16,045 nucleotides of DNA from Clostridia bacterium. Its GTDB lineage: Bacteria; Bacillota; DSM-521; Neomoorellales; Neomoorellaceae. Shown in pieces: positions 1 through 6,620 of this stretch. Numbering within the stretch: position 1 is the first letter of the stretch; each line of letters opens with the position of its first letter. A program made the translations under genes and the position numbers. The stretch covers positions 1 through 16,045 of the forward strand of contig JAAYGJ010000195.1 in assembly GCA_012727745.1 (NCBI GenBank), read 5' to 3'. The notes beneath the pieces are model-generated. The model made no database searches and was not told the DNA's origin. It saw only the letters and a program-made list of their open reading frames with translations.

Positions 1-54
1 ACCCAGGATTGCTTCCCTGAGCGCCATCTCAGCCGCCCACCAGGTCCTTTTTCC

Positions 55-135
55 AGTATTTCCCCCTGCAGCTAGGGGGATGCACGCAAAGCCATGGGTC
101 TAAAGCAAGTATTTGCCATGATCGCCAGGTTGCCG
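55..135 (+). promoter_or_regulatory. c-di-GMP-I (GEMM) riboswitch-like aptamer, 5' strand divergent
   Basis: The 3' part matches the GEMM-I consensus very closely. ACGCAAAGCC ends at 93. GGGTCTAAA (96-104) is followed by a small hairpin (GCAA 105-108 with TTGC 113-116). CCATGATCGCC then leads into AGGTTGCCG, which ends at 135. A 7-bp stem TCCCCCT (61-67) / AGGGGGA (74-80) sits just upstream, where the first helix of the aptamer is expected. However, its loop GCAGCT is not a GNRA tetraloop, and the expected GGCAAACC strand before the stem is replaced by GTATTTCC. This family binds the second messenger c-di-GMP, and in Clostridioides difficile one such element precedes the flgB operon and switches it off. 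The position here, about 165 bases before flgB, fits that role. The family assignment is well supported by the 3' part; whether it still binds ligand is uncertain. Confidence 0.68.
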
Positions 136-152
136 TAGTATTCTTTGCTTTA

Positions 153-178
153 CCCAACTATGGTTGGGATTTATTTGT
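153..178 (+). terminator. Terminator-like hairpin after the riboswitch
   Basis: CCCAAC (153-158) pairs perfectly with GTTGGG (163-168) around a TATG loop and is followed by ATTTATTTGT, which is rich in T but interrupted by A. It lies 18 bases after the aptamer, where an expression platform is expected. A 6-bp stem with a broken U-tract is a modest intrinsic terminator, so this is a candidate attenuator for the flagellar operon rather than a certain one. Confidence 0.45.
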
Positions 179-182
179 ATCA

Positions 183-216
183 GGACTGCAGTCCCACAAA
201 AATCGGGACTAAAGTC
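183..216 (+). promoter_or_regulatory. Overlapping alternative hairpins in the flgB leader
   Basis: GGACTGCAGTCC (183-194) is a perfect palindrome. AGTCCC (190-195) can instead pair with GGGACT (205-210). GACT (207-210) can also pair with AGTC (213-216). These pairings share bases and so exclude each other, as in switching leaders. No T-run follows, so these are not terminators by themselves. The functional link to the upstream aptamer is inferred from position only. Confidence 0.35.
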
Positions 217-273
217 GTATACAATATGCGGCTTCTAGATGGTAAAGTTTTACGAGGGGACATATTGTCTTAT

Positions 274-288
274 TTTTCCGGAAAAGGG
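274..288 (+). promoter_or_regulatory. Palindrome abutting the flgB ribosome binding site
   Basis: TTTTCCGGAAAA (274-285) is a perfect 12-base palindrome, and its last bases are part of the AAAAGGG (282-288) ribosome binding site of flgB. It could be an operator half-site pair or an RNA element affecting initiation. Nothing in the sequence decides between these. Confidence 0.3.
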
Positions 289-298
289 CTGATGGTGT

Positions 299-697
299 AT
301 GAAAATGACGCCGGCGATGATTGTGCTGGAAAGGGCGCTGGCTGCTGCCTCCCTGCGCCAGCGTACTATTGCCCACAATATTGCTAATATCAATACTCCC
401 GGTTATAAACGCCAGGATGTTTCTTTTGCCAGCAAACTCAGCCGGGCCCTGGGACTGGAGCCGCGTTTGCCTTTAAGACGGACCAACCCGGCCCACCTGC
501 CGGCAGCAGGTTTAGACATTAACCCAGAAGTTTACCGGGACAACAGCACTTCAATGCGTAATGACGGCAATAATGTGGATATTGAACGGGAAATGGTCGA
601 CCTGGTACAAAACACCATCAATTATAATTTTGCTGTGCAGCAACTCAATACCCGCCTGGCGATGAGGCGCTATGTCATTAATGAGGGGAGGCGTTAG
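299..697 (+). CDS. flgB: Flagellar basal-body rod protein FlgB
   Basis: FlgB is a proximal rod subunit joining the MS ring/FliE to the drive shaft in the periplasm-equivalent space, exported by the flagellar type III system. The 132-aa product has the rod/hook N-terminal signature at about residues 24-37 (HNIANINTPGYKRQ, residue 26 onward being typical of FlgB/FlgC/FlgE/FlgG) and the C-terminal MVDLVQNTINYN helix ending in LNTRLAMRRYVI. The family is usually about 130-140 aa, so it is full length. An in-frame TGA at 290-292 leaves ATG 299 as the first possible start, and AAAAGGG at 282-288 serves it. It is the first gene of the operon, with flgC following after two bases. The controlling leader at 1-298 is described separately. 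Confidence 0.95.
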   Translation: MKMTPAMIVLERALAAASLRQRTIAHNIANINTPGYKRQDVSFASKLSRALGLEPRLPLRRTNPAHLPAAGLDINPEVYRDNSTSMRNDGNNVDIEREMVDLVQNTINYNFAVQQLNTRLAMRRYVINEGRR

Positions 698-699
698 TC

Positions 700-1131
700 A
701 TGGAATTATTACCGGGGCTGGCTATCAGTGCTTCAGGTCTTACGGCGGAACGCTTGCGCCTGGACCTTATTGCTAACAACCTGGCTAATATCAATACCAC
801 CCGTACTGACAGGGGCGGTCCCTACCGGCGCCAGGTAGCTGTCTTTGCTGAGAAATTGGATAAGGCTCTCGGCCGGAGCAAAGGGCCGAGTGCGGCTGCA
901 GGACGGGGGGTCGAAGTGGCAGCCATTGTGGCAGATAATACCCCGCCGCGCCTGGTATATGATCCTGCCCATCCTGACGCTGGCGATGACGGTTATGTCG
1001 CTTTACCCAATATTGATGTGGTCATGGAAATGGTTGACATTATCGCGGCTACGCGAGCCTATGAAGCTAATGTGACAGTACTCAATGCTGCCAAAGCTAT
1101 GAGCCTGAAGGCCCTGGAGATCGGCCGCTAG
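700..1131 (+). CDS. flgC: Flagellar basal-body rod protein FlgC
   Basis: FlgC is the second proximal rod protein. The 143-aa product shows the family signature LIANNLANINTTRTDRGGPY around residues 24-43 and the C-terminal rod helix with NIDVVMEMVDIIAATRAYEANV, followed by LNAAKAMSLKALEIG. Length is typical of the family (about 135-150 aa). ATG 700 is preceded by GAGGGGAGG (683-691) with good spacing and follows the flgB stop by two bases, so the two are probably translationally coupled. Confidence 0.96.
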   Translation: MELLPGLAISASGLTAERLRLDLIANNLANINTTRTDRGGPYRRQVAVFAEKLDKALGRSKGPSAAAGRGVEVAAIVADNTPPRLVYDPAHPDAGDDGYVALPNIDVVMEMVDIIAATRAYEANVTVLNAAKAMSLKALEIGR

Positions 1132-1175
1132 TACCAGGGTGAGACTATAACCTAATAGCAGCGGGAGGGAAAACT

Positions 1176-1484
1176 GTGCTGACAATTAATAATTCACTGC
1201 TAACGGCCGCCCCTTTGCAGCAGGAACGGATGCCGGAATCATCCGGGGGAACAGTAGCCCTGTGTGATTCTTTTGCAAAACTGCTCAAAGAGAAAATAGC
1301 GGAAACAAACAACCTGCAGCTTCAAGCTGATGCTCTTACCCAGCAGTATCTGGCCGGGAAGGTAGAGGATGTGCATCAGGTGATGCTGGCCCTGGAGCAG
1401 GCCAACCTGTCTTTGCAGTTAATGGTACAGGTGCGCAACAAAGTTATTGAGGCTTATCAGGAAATTTGGCGGATGCAAATTTAG
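1176..1484 (+). CDS. fliE: Flagellar hook-basal body complex protein FliE
   Basis: FliE is the small adaptor linking the FliF ring and export gate to the FlgB rod; it is among the first exported substrates. The product has 102 aa. The N-terminal half is variable, and the conserved C-terminal part reads VHQVMLALEQANLSLQLMVQ, then VRNKVIEAYQEIWRMQI, matching the FliE consensus (V..A..kA.laLqlmvqVRNK...AYqEImrMqv). The GTG start at 1176 is set by GGGAGGG at 1163-1169. The stop TAG is followed directly by the fliF ribosome binding site. Confidence 0.95.
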   Translation: MLTINNSLLTAAPLQQERMPESSGGTVALCDSFAKLLKEKIAETNNLQLQADALTQQYLAGKVEDVHQVMLALEQANLSLQLMVQVRNKVIEAYQEIWRMQI

Positions 1485-1496
1485 TTGGAGTGGGGC

Positions 1497-3080
1497 ATGA
1501 AACTGGCGGACTTAAGGGACAGGTTTAAAGAGTTCTGGCAGGGGTTAACGCCTGGCCGGCGTTCGGCTCTGGTAGTTGTGACTGTTGCCTTCCTGGTGGC
1601 TGCTATTTTCTTGGGGCAGTGGTTATTACAGCCACAGTATGTGCCGATTTTTTCCAACTTGCAACAGCGGGATGCAGCTGCTGTGGTGGAAAAGCTGAAG
1701 GAGCTAGACGTGCCCTATAGGCTGGCAGGTGAGGGAACAACTATTCTGGTACCGAAAGACCAGCTTTACCAGTTGCGCCTTGACCTGGCCGGCTCCGGGG
1801 TTTTAACCAGCGGCCAGGGCTTTGAGCTGTTTGATAAGAACAGGCTGGGCATGACCGATTTTGAACGCAACCTGGACTATCAGCGCGCCCTGCAGGGGGA
1901 GTTGCAGCGGACTATAGCTGCTTTAGATGAAGTGGAAGATGCGCGGGTACACCTGGTGATACCCCAGCCAACTGTTTTCTTGCGCGAGCAGCAACCCCCT
2001 TCGGCTGCAGTGATGTTAAAGCTCAAACCGCTGGCACAGCTAAAGCCTGAACAGGTGAAAGGCATCATGGAGCTGGTAGCTGCCAGCGTGGCCGGACTGG
2101 AGCTGGAAGCTATCCGCGTCATAGATACGCAGGGCAATGTTTTGAGCGAGGGGTTGGATGATAGTACTGGACTTTCTTTGAGTAAACAGCAGCAGCTGTA
2201 CCTGGAACTAACCAGGCAGTATGAAAAGGACCTGGAGGCGCGCCTACAGGCTATGCTCTCCAGGCTTTTGGGTCCGGGCAGTGCCGTGGCCATGGTAACG
2301 GCTGAGTTGAATTTTGACCAGCAGGAAATAAAGCAGACTACCTACGGGCCGGGGGTCTTGCTAAGCGAGCAAATTAGCACCGAGCAGAGCAGCGGCGCTG
2401 CTGCCGGTGGGATTCCCGGTGTCACTGAAAACACCCAGCCGCCGCTTTACGAAGCTATTAATCCGGCAGGCGGAAGCTACAGTAGGTCTGATGTTATCCA
2501 TAACTACCAGAATGATGTAACTGAAAGCAGTACCATTGTCGCTCCGGGACAGGTAAGGCGCCTTTCTACGGCAGTGGTCGTCAATGGTCCGCTCAGTCCG
2601 GAATTAAATGAACAAATAGAACAGATTGTTACTGCTGCTATTGGTTACCAGCCGGACCGGGGCGACCAAATTAGTGTAAGCAGTATGGCTTTTGACGATA
2701 CCCTGGAACGGCAAATGGCTGAGGAGCTGGAAGACCGGCCGGAAGAAAGGGGTCTCTGGTCCTGGCTGGCGGATGTTCTAAGCGGAGAACGGGGTTATCT
2801 CCTGCTAGCGGCAGGGCTCGGGGTTATAGCTTTGCTCCTGCTGCTGGTATGGATACTGCGCCGTCGACGGCAGCGGCAAGCATTGGCACCTCCTTTTGCT
2901 GAGGAGACAGATATCCCGATAGAACCCCTGACTTTAGAAGAACCCGAAACCCCTGAGGATATCGAGAAACGGCAACAGGAAGCCTCGCGCCGGGCCAAAC
3001 AGGAACGGGCCCGGGAGGTTATCCGGCAGCGGCCGGAGGATGCAGCTGTACTGATCAGGGCGTGGTTGGCTGAAGATTAG
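1497..3080 (+). CDS. fliF: Flagellar M-ring protein FliF
   Basis: FliF builds the MS ring in the cytoplasmic membrane, the platform for rotor and export gate. The 527-aa product has a first membrane helix at about residues 22-44, a periplasmic region with ring-building motifs (for example LDYQRALQGELQRTI and VEDARVHLVIPQPTVF, with NQPPLYEA-like sequence NTQPPLYEA later), a second membrane helix at about 434-453 followed by RRRRQR, and a short cytoplasmic tail. The tail ends in PEDAAVLIRAWLAED, the FliG-binding motif. An in-frame TTG lies at 1485 but has no ribosome binding site. ATG 1497 is preceded by GGAG (1487-1490) at 6 bases and is the better start. Length is normal for Gram-positive FliF. 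Confidence 0.97.
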   Translation: MKLADLRDRFKEFWQGLTPGRRSALVVVTVAFLVAAIFLGQWLLQPQYVPIFSNLQQRDAAAVVEKLKELDVPYRLAGEGTTILVPKDQLYQLRLDLAGSGVLTSGQGFELFDKNRLGMTDFERNLDYQRALQGELQRTIAALDEVEDARVHLVIPQPTVFLREQQPPSAAVMLKLKPLAQLKPEQVKGIMELVAASVAGLELEAIRVIDTQGNVLSEGLDDSTGLSLSKQQQLYLELTRQYEKDLEARLQAMLSRLLGPGSAVAMVTAELNFDQQEIKQTTYGPGVLLSEQISTEQSSGAAAGGIPGVTENTQPPLYEAINPAGGSYSRSDVIHNYQNDVTESSTIVAPGQVRRLSTAVVVNGPLSPELNEQIEQIVTAAIGYQPDRGDQISVSSMAFDDTLERQMAEELEDRPEERGLWSWLADVLSGERGYLLLAAGLGVIALLLLLVWILRRRRQRQALAPPFAEETDIPIEPLTLEEPETPEDIEKRQQEASRRAKQERAREVIRQRPEDAAVLIRAWLAED

Positions 3081-3092
3081 AGGTGGCTTTGA

Positions 3093-4103
3093 TTGGCACG
3101 ACAAAATTCCCTTTCCGGGCTGGAAAAGGCAGCAGTACTAATGATTACAGTGGGGCCGGAAGCTTCAGCCCTGATTATGAAGCAGTTGCCCCAGGAAGAT
3201 ATTGAAAGGATTACTTATCAGATAGCCAATACTTCTACAGTTGATCCCGAAACTAAACAGCAGGTAATTGACGAGTTTTTGGAACTTAGCGATGCCCAGG
3301 AGTACCTGTTGCAGGGCGGCATCAAATATGCCCGCGAGATTCTGGAGAGAACCCTGGGACCGCCCCGGGCGGCGGAAATTATTAAAAAACTGTTGGCCAG
3401 TTCCAAAATACGCCCCTTTAATATGGTTCGCAAAGCCGACCCGGTGCAGTTACTGAACTTTATTTATAACGAGCATCCCCAGACTATCGCTTTAATTCTG
3501 GCTTATCTGGAGCCGGAACAGGCCTCGGCGGTGCTGGGGGGGCTGCCGCCGAATATGCAGGCTGAGGTGGCTAAAAGGATTGCCCTCATGGAACGGACTT
3601 CGCCGGAAACTGTCAGGCAACTGGAAAGTATCCTCGAACAGCGTTTGTCGGCAGTGGTTGAGGAAGATTTTGCCGCAGCCGGCGGGGTAAAAACCCTGGT
3701 GGATATCCTTAACCGTGTTGACCGCAGCACGGAACGGACTATTCTGGAGACTTTGGAACAGGACGATCCTGAGCTGGCTGATGAGATCAGGAAACGGATG
3801 TTTATCTTTGAAGACATCCTTACCCTTGATGATAACTCTATTCGTCGGGTGCTGCGTGAAATTGACCTTAAAGACCTGGCCCTGGCCCTTAAGGCGGCCA
3901 GCGAAGAAGTGGCCAGCCGCATTTACCGCAACCTTTCCAAGCGCGCCGGCGAAATGTTGCGTGAGGATATTGAATATATGGGTCCGGCCCGTTTGCGGGA
4001 TGTAGAGGAAGCCCAGCAGCGCATTGTGCAGACTATCCGTCGCCTGGACGAGAGCGGCGAGATCATAATTGCCCGGGGAGGTGAGGACACCCTTGTGGTC
4101 TAG
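3093..4103 (+). CDS. fliG: Flagellar motor switch protein FliG
   Basis: FliG is the rotor protein that contacts the stator and transmits switch state; it sits on the cytoplasmic face of the MS ring. The 336-aa product has the N-terminal FliF-binding domain (LSGLEKAAVLMITVGPEASA), the middle-domain EHPQTIALILAYLEP with the EHPQ motif at 127-130, a Gly-Gly linker (197-198), the MFIFEDI motif at 236-242 and the C-terminal charged torque helix (DNSIRRVLREIDLKDLALAL). The start is TTG 3093 with AGGTGG at 3081-3086. The 3' end overlaps fliH by 11 bases. Confidence 0.97.
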   Translation: MARQNSLSGLEKAAVLMITVGPEASALIMKQLPQEDIERITYQIANTSTVDPETKQQVIDEFLELSDAQEYLLQGGIKYAREILERTLGPPRAAEIIKKLLASSKIRPFNMVRKADPVQLLNFIYNEHPQTIALILAYLEPEQASAVLGGLPPNMQAEVAKRIALMERTSPETVRQLESILEQRLSAVVEEDFAAAGGVKTLVDILNRVDRSTERTILETLEQDDPELADEIRKRMFIFEDILTLDDNSIRRVLREIDLKDLALALKAASEEVASRIYRNLSKRAGEMLREDIEYMGPARLRDVEEAQQRIVQTIRRLDESGEIIIARGGEDTLVV

Positions 4104-4821
4104 GTTGCTAAAAGAGGTGCAGCCGGTAAAGGGGGAACAGCTGGTGCCCCTGCGTGTGTTGCCGGCGCCTGAACCTGCGTCAGACAAGGATGAGGCTGCA
4201 GTAAAAATGTCTGCGGCTGAGGAGGCAGCAGCTCTTTTGGCACGGAGCCGCAAGGAAGCCGAACGGATTAAGCAAGAGGCGCTTAAGGCCCGGCAGCAGG
4301 CTATAGAAGAGGGCCGGGCCGCCGGCGAGGCCCGGGGTTACCAGGAAGGGCTGGAGCGGGGCCGGCAGGAGGCCGAGGCTTTGCGCCAAGAAGCTACGGC
4401 CCTGCGGGAAGAGGCGCGGCAGGTGCTGGAACAGGCGCAGCATGTTTACCGGGAGACAATAGCCGCTGCTGAAACTGATATTATGGAACTGGCGCTGACT
4501 GTAGCCAGGAAGATTATTGGCCAGGAGGTAAGCCAGCGGCCGGAGGTTATCGTTGAGATAACCAGGCAGGCCATTCTCCAGGTAACCGGGGGGCAGACCT
4601 ATGTAATTTATGCCGGACCCGAGGAAGCAGACGTTTTGCGCCAGCGGCAGGAAGAATTGCTGGCAGAAGCAGCACCCGGAGCAAGGCTGCAGGTTATTGC
4701 CGACCCCGGCCTAAAAGGCGGCGGCTGCCGGGTGGAAACGGAGAACGGTTTTATTGATGCCAGCATTGATACACAGCTGGAGGCAGTTAAAAAAATTTTG
4801 CGGGATGGGACCAGCCAGTGA
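4093..4821 (+). CDS. fliH: Flagellar export ATPase regulator FliH
   Basis: FliH is the cytoplasmic stator-like regulator of the FliI ATPase. The 242-aa product has a long charged Ala/Glu/Arg-rich coiled coil with an unbroken run of GxxxG repeats (Gly at about 74, 78, 82, 86 and 90, in GRAAGEARGYQEGLERG), a hallmark of FliH. A C-terminal globular domain follows (MELALTVARKIIGQEV ... DPGLKGGGCRVETENGFIDA). An upstream in-frame TTG exists at 4069, but TTG 4093 lies 6 bases after GAGG (4083-4086, within GGGGAGGTGAGG) and is preferred; it gives an 11-base overlap with fliG. The stop TGA overlaps the fliI start codon. Confidence 0.93.
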   Translation: MWSRLLKEVQPVKGEQLVPLRVLPAPEPASDKDEAAVKMSAAEEAAALLARSRKEAERIKQEALKARQQAIEEGRAAGEARGYQEGLERGRQEAEALRQEATALREEARQVLEQAQHVYRETIAAAETDIMELALTVARKIIGQEVSQRPEVIVEITRQAILQVTGGQTYVIYAGPEEADVLRQRQEELLAEAAPGARLQVIADPGLKGGGCRVETENGFIDASIDTQLEAVKKILRDGTSQ

Positions 4822-6128
4822 ACGCGGTTCAAAAAAGGAAATTAATACAGGAACGGCTGCAGGGCGCCAACCTCTGGCAGTGGGGTGGCAAGATAACCCG
4901 GGTAACAGGGCTCACCCTGGAAGCCCGGGGGCTCAAAGCAGCTATCGGCGAGGTGTGCTGGATTTATAATAACGGCACCAAACCGCTGCTGGCCGAGGTG
5001 GTGGGCTTTCGCGAGGAGGTAACCCTGCTCATGCCTCTGGGTGAACTGGAGGGGATAGGCCCTGGGTGCCGGGTTACGGCGACGGGACAGGGGCACCTTG
5101 TCACGGTAGGCCAGGAGCTTTTGGGCCGGGTGCTTGACGGCCTGGGGCAGCCGCTGGATGGCAGCCGCCTGGCAGGGCCTGAGTTCAGGCCGGTGAATAA
5201 CCGCCCCCTCAATCCACTGGCCCGGGTCCCGATTAAAGATGTTTTGGCTACAGGCATCAAAGCAATTGACGGGCTTTTGACCTGCGGTTACGGCCAGCGG
5301 GTTGGTATTTTTGCCGGCAGCGGGGTCGGCAAAAGCACACTGCTGGGGATGATTGCTCGCCATAGCACGGCTGACATTAATGTTATCGCCTTAATCGGCG
5401 AACGGGGCCGGGAGGTTAGGGAGTTTATCGAAGGGGACCTGGGCCCGGCGGGGCTGGCCCGCTCGGTAGTGGTTGCTGCTACCTCTGACCAGCCGGCTCT
5501 GGTGCGTATCAAAGGCGCTTTGACGGCCACTGCCATTGCTGAATATTTCCGTGACCGGGGGCAGAATGTCCTGCTGATGATGGATTCCCTGACCCGTTTT
5601 GCCCTTGCCCTGCGCGAAGTTGGCCTCGCTATAGGTGAGCCGCCAACTACCCGGGGTTATACGCCCTCTGTCTTTGCCACCTTACCCAAACTGGTGGAAA
5701 GGGCGGGGAATACGGAACGGGGTTCCATCAGCGGCCTCTATACGGTGCTGGTGGAAGGCGATGACTTTAATGAGCCGGTTGCTGACGCTGCCCGGGGTTT
5801 GCTCGACGGGCATATTGTTCTCTCGCGGCAGCAGGCGGCGCGCAACCATTTCCCGGCGATTGATGTTTTACAGAGTATTAGCCGCTTGATGCCGGTAATC
5901 ACCACCCGGCAACATCAGCAGACTGCCAGCCACCTGCGCGACCTGCTGGCTGCCTACCAGGAGGCGGCCGATATAATTGAGATCGGCGCCTACCGGGCCG
6001 GGTCCAATCCCCGGGTAGACGAGGCCTTGAAATATTATGAAACCATCAACTCTTTTTTGCGCCAGGGTGCTGATGAATACTATGACTTTGACGAAACTCT
6101 GGTACAAATGACAGCAATTTTCGCCTAA
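4818..6128 (+). CDS. fliI: Flagellum-specific ATPase FliI
   Basis: FliI is the cytoplasmic hexameric ATPase that energises and orders flagellar type III export, homologous to the F1 beta subunit. The 436-aa product carries the Walker A motif GSGVGKST at 167-174, the LIGERGREVREFIE segment at about 192-205, the Walker B strand VLLMMDSLTRFA at about 251-262, and GEPPTTRGYTPSVFA and EGDDFNEPVADAARGLLDGHI, all diagnostic of FliI. The GTG start at 4818 overlaps the fliH TGA (GTGA), showing tight translational coupling. Length is standard (about 435-440 aa). Confidence 0.98.
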   Translation: MNAVQKRKLIQERLQGANLWQWGGKITRVTGLTLEARGLKAAIGEVCWIYNNGTKPLLAEVVGFREEVTLLMPLGELEGIGPGCRVTATGQGHLVTVGQELLGRVLDGLGQPLDGSRLAGPEFRPVNNRPLNPLARVPIKDVLATGIKAIDGLLTCGYGQRVGIFAGSGVGKSTLLGMIARHSTADINVIALIGERGREVREFIEGDLGPAGLARSVVVAATSDQPALVRIKGALTATAIAEYFRDRGQNVLLMMDSLTRFALALREVGLAIGEPPTTRGYTPSVFATLPKLVERAGNTERGSISGLYTVLVEGDDFNEPVADAARGLLDGHIVLSRQQAARNHFPAIDVLQSISRLMPVITTRQHQQTASHLRDLLAAYQEAADIIEIGAYRAGSNPRVDEALKYYETINSFLRQGADEYYDFDETLVQMTAIFA

Positions 6129-6153
6129 AGGCAAACGCAAGGAGGGGCAGGAA

Positions 6154-6585
6154 CTGGGCTTTCGTTTTAAGCTAGAAAGGGTACGTTCTTATAAAGCTTC
6201 CAGGGAAAAACAGCTCAAGCAGCAGCTGGGCGAGGCCTATCGCCGCCAGGAGGAAGCAAAAAAACACCTGCAGTATTACCGTGAGCTGCGCGCCAACAGC
6301 CTGCTGGCAGAGGGTGCGGTTGAAGCCGAGCAACTACTGCAGGGGGCAGCTTGCCTGGAAGCCCTGGACCGGCGTATTGCCAGGCAGCAGGAACAGCTAA
6401 GGCTTGCCACGCAGGAGGTCCATAAACAGCGACGTAAGGTACAGTCAGCCATGCAGGAACGCAAGCTCCTGGACCGTTTGCGGCAAAATCACCTGAGCGC
6501 ATATAGGTATCAGCAGTACAGTGCTGAACAGAAGCAACTCGATGAAGTAGCCGCGAATATCTATCTCCGCAGGCAGGCTGACTAA
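6154..6585 (+). CDS. fliJ: Flagellar export chaperone FliJ (CTG start)
   Basis: FliJ is the coiled-coil export component that sits in the centre of the FliI hexamer, like the F1 gamma subunit. The 143-aa product begins (M)GFRFKLERVRSYKASREKQ, the FliJ N-terminal signature. It continues as a Gln/Arg/Glu-rich coiled coil and ends with the conserved region ERKLLDRLRQNHLSAYRYQQ ... EQKQLDEVAANIYLRR. Between an in-frame TGA at 6109 and this region there is no ATG, GTG or TTG. CTG 6154 lies 6 bases after GGAGGGG (6141-6147), so a CTG start is the best explanation. It sits exactly where fliJ is expected, between fliI and fliK. The identity is firm; the start codon is inferred. Confidence 0.9.
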   Translation: MGFRFKLERVRSYKASREKQLKQQLGEAYRRQEEAKKHLQYYRELRANSLLAEGAVEAEQLLQGAACLEALDRRIARQQEQLRLATQEVHKQRRKVQSAMQERKLLDRLRQNHLSAYRYQQYSAEQKQLDEVAANIYLRRQAD

Positions 6586-6620
6586 CCTTACTATATACTT
6601 CGCAGGAAGGAGGTGAAAAG

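Noticed and set aside
1..26. Possible start of a divergent gene on the minus strand (ATG at 26-24, reading MALREAILG).
   Set aside because: Only nine codons are inside the window and no convincing ribosome binding site precedes the ATG. The resemblance to PadR-type N-termini is too short to use.
218..225. TATACAAT as a promoter -10 element before flgB.
   Set aside because: No -35-like hexamer is found at 16-18 bases upstream, and the site would bypass the riboswitch. Not enough to call a promoter.
145..387. An 80-codon + strand ORF running through the leader into flgB.
   Set aside because: It overlaps the riboswitch platform and 89 bases of flgB, and its C-terminal part is a shadow of flgB in another frame. 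An internal TTG at 265 does follow GAGGGG, but the protein resembles nothing known.
3492..4253. A 253-codon minus-strand ORF opposite fliG/fliH.
   Set aside because: It lies wholly antisense to well-conserved genes and has no recognisable domain; long antisense ORFs are expected in GC-rich coding DNA.
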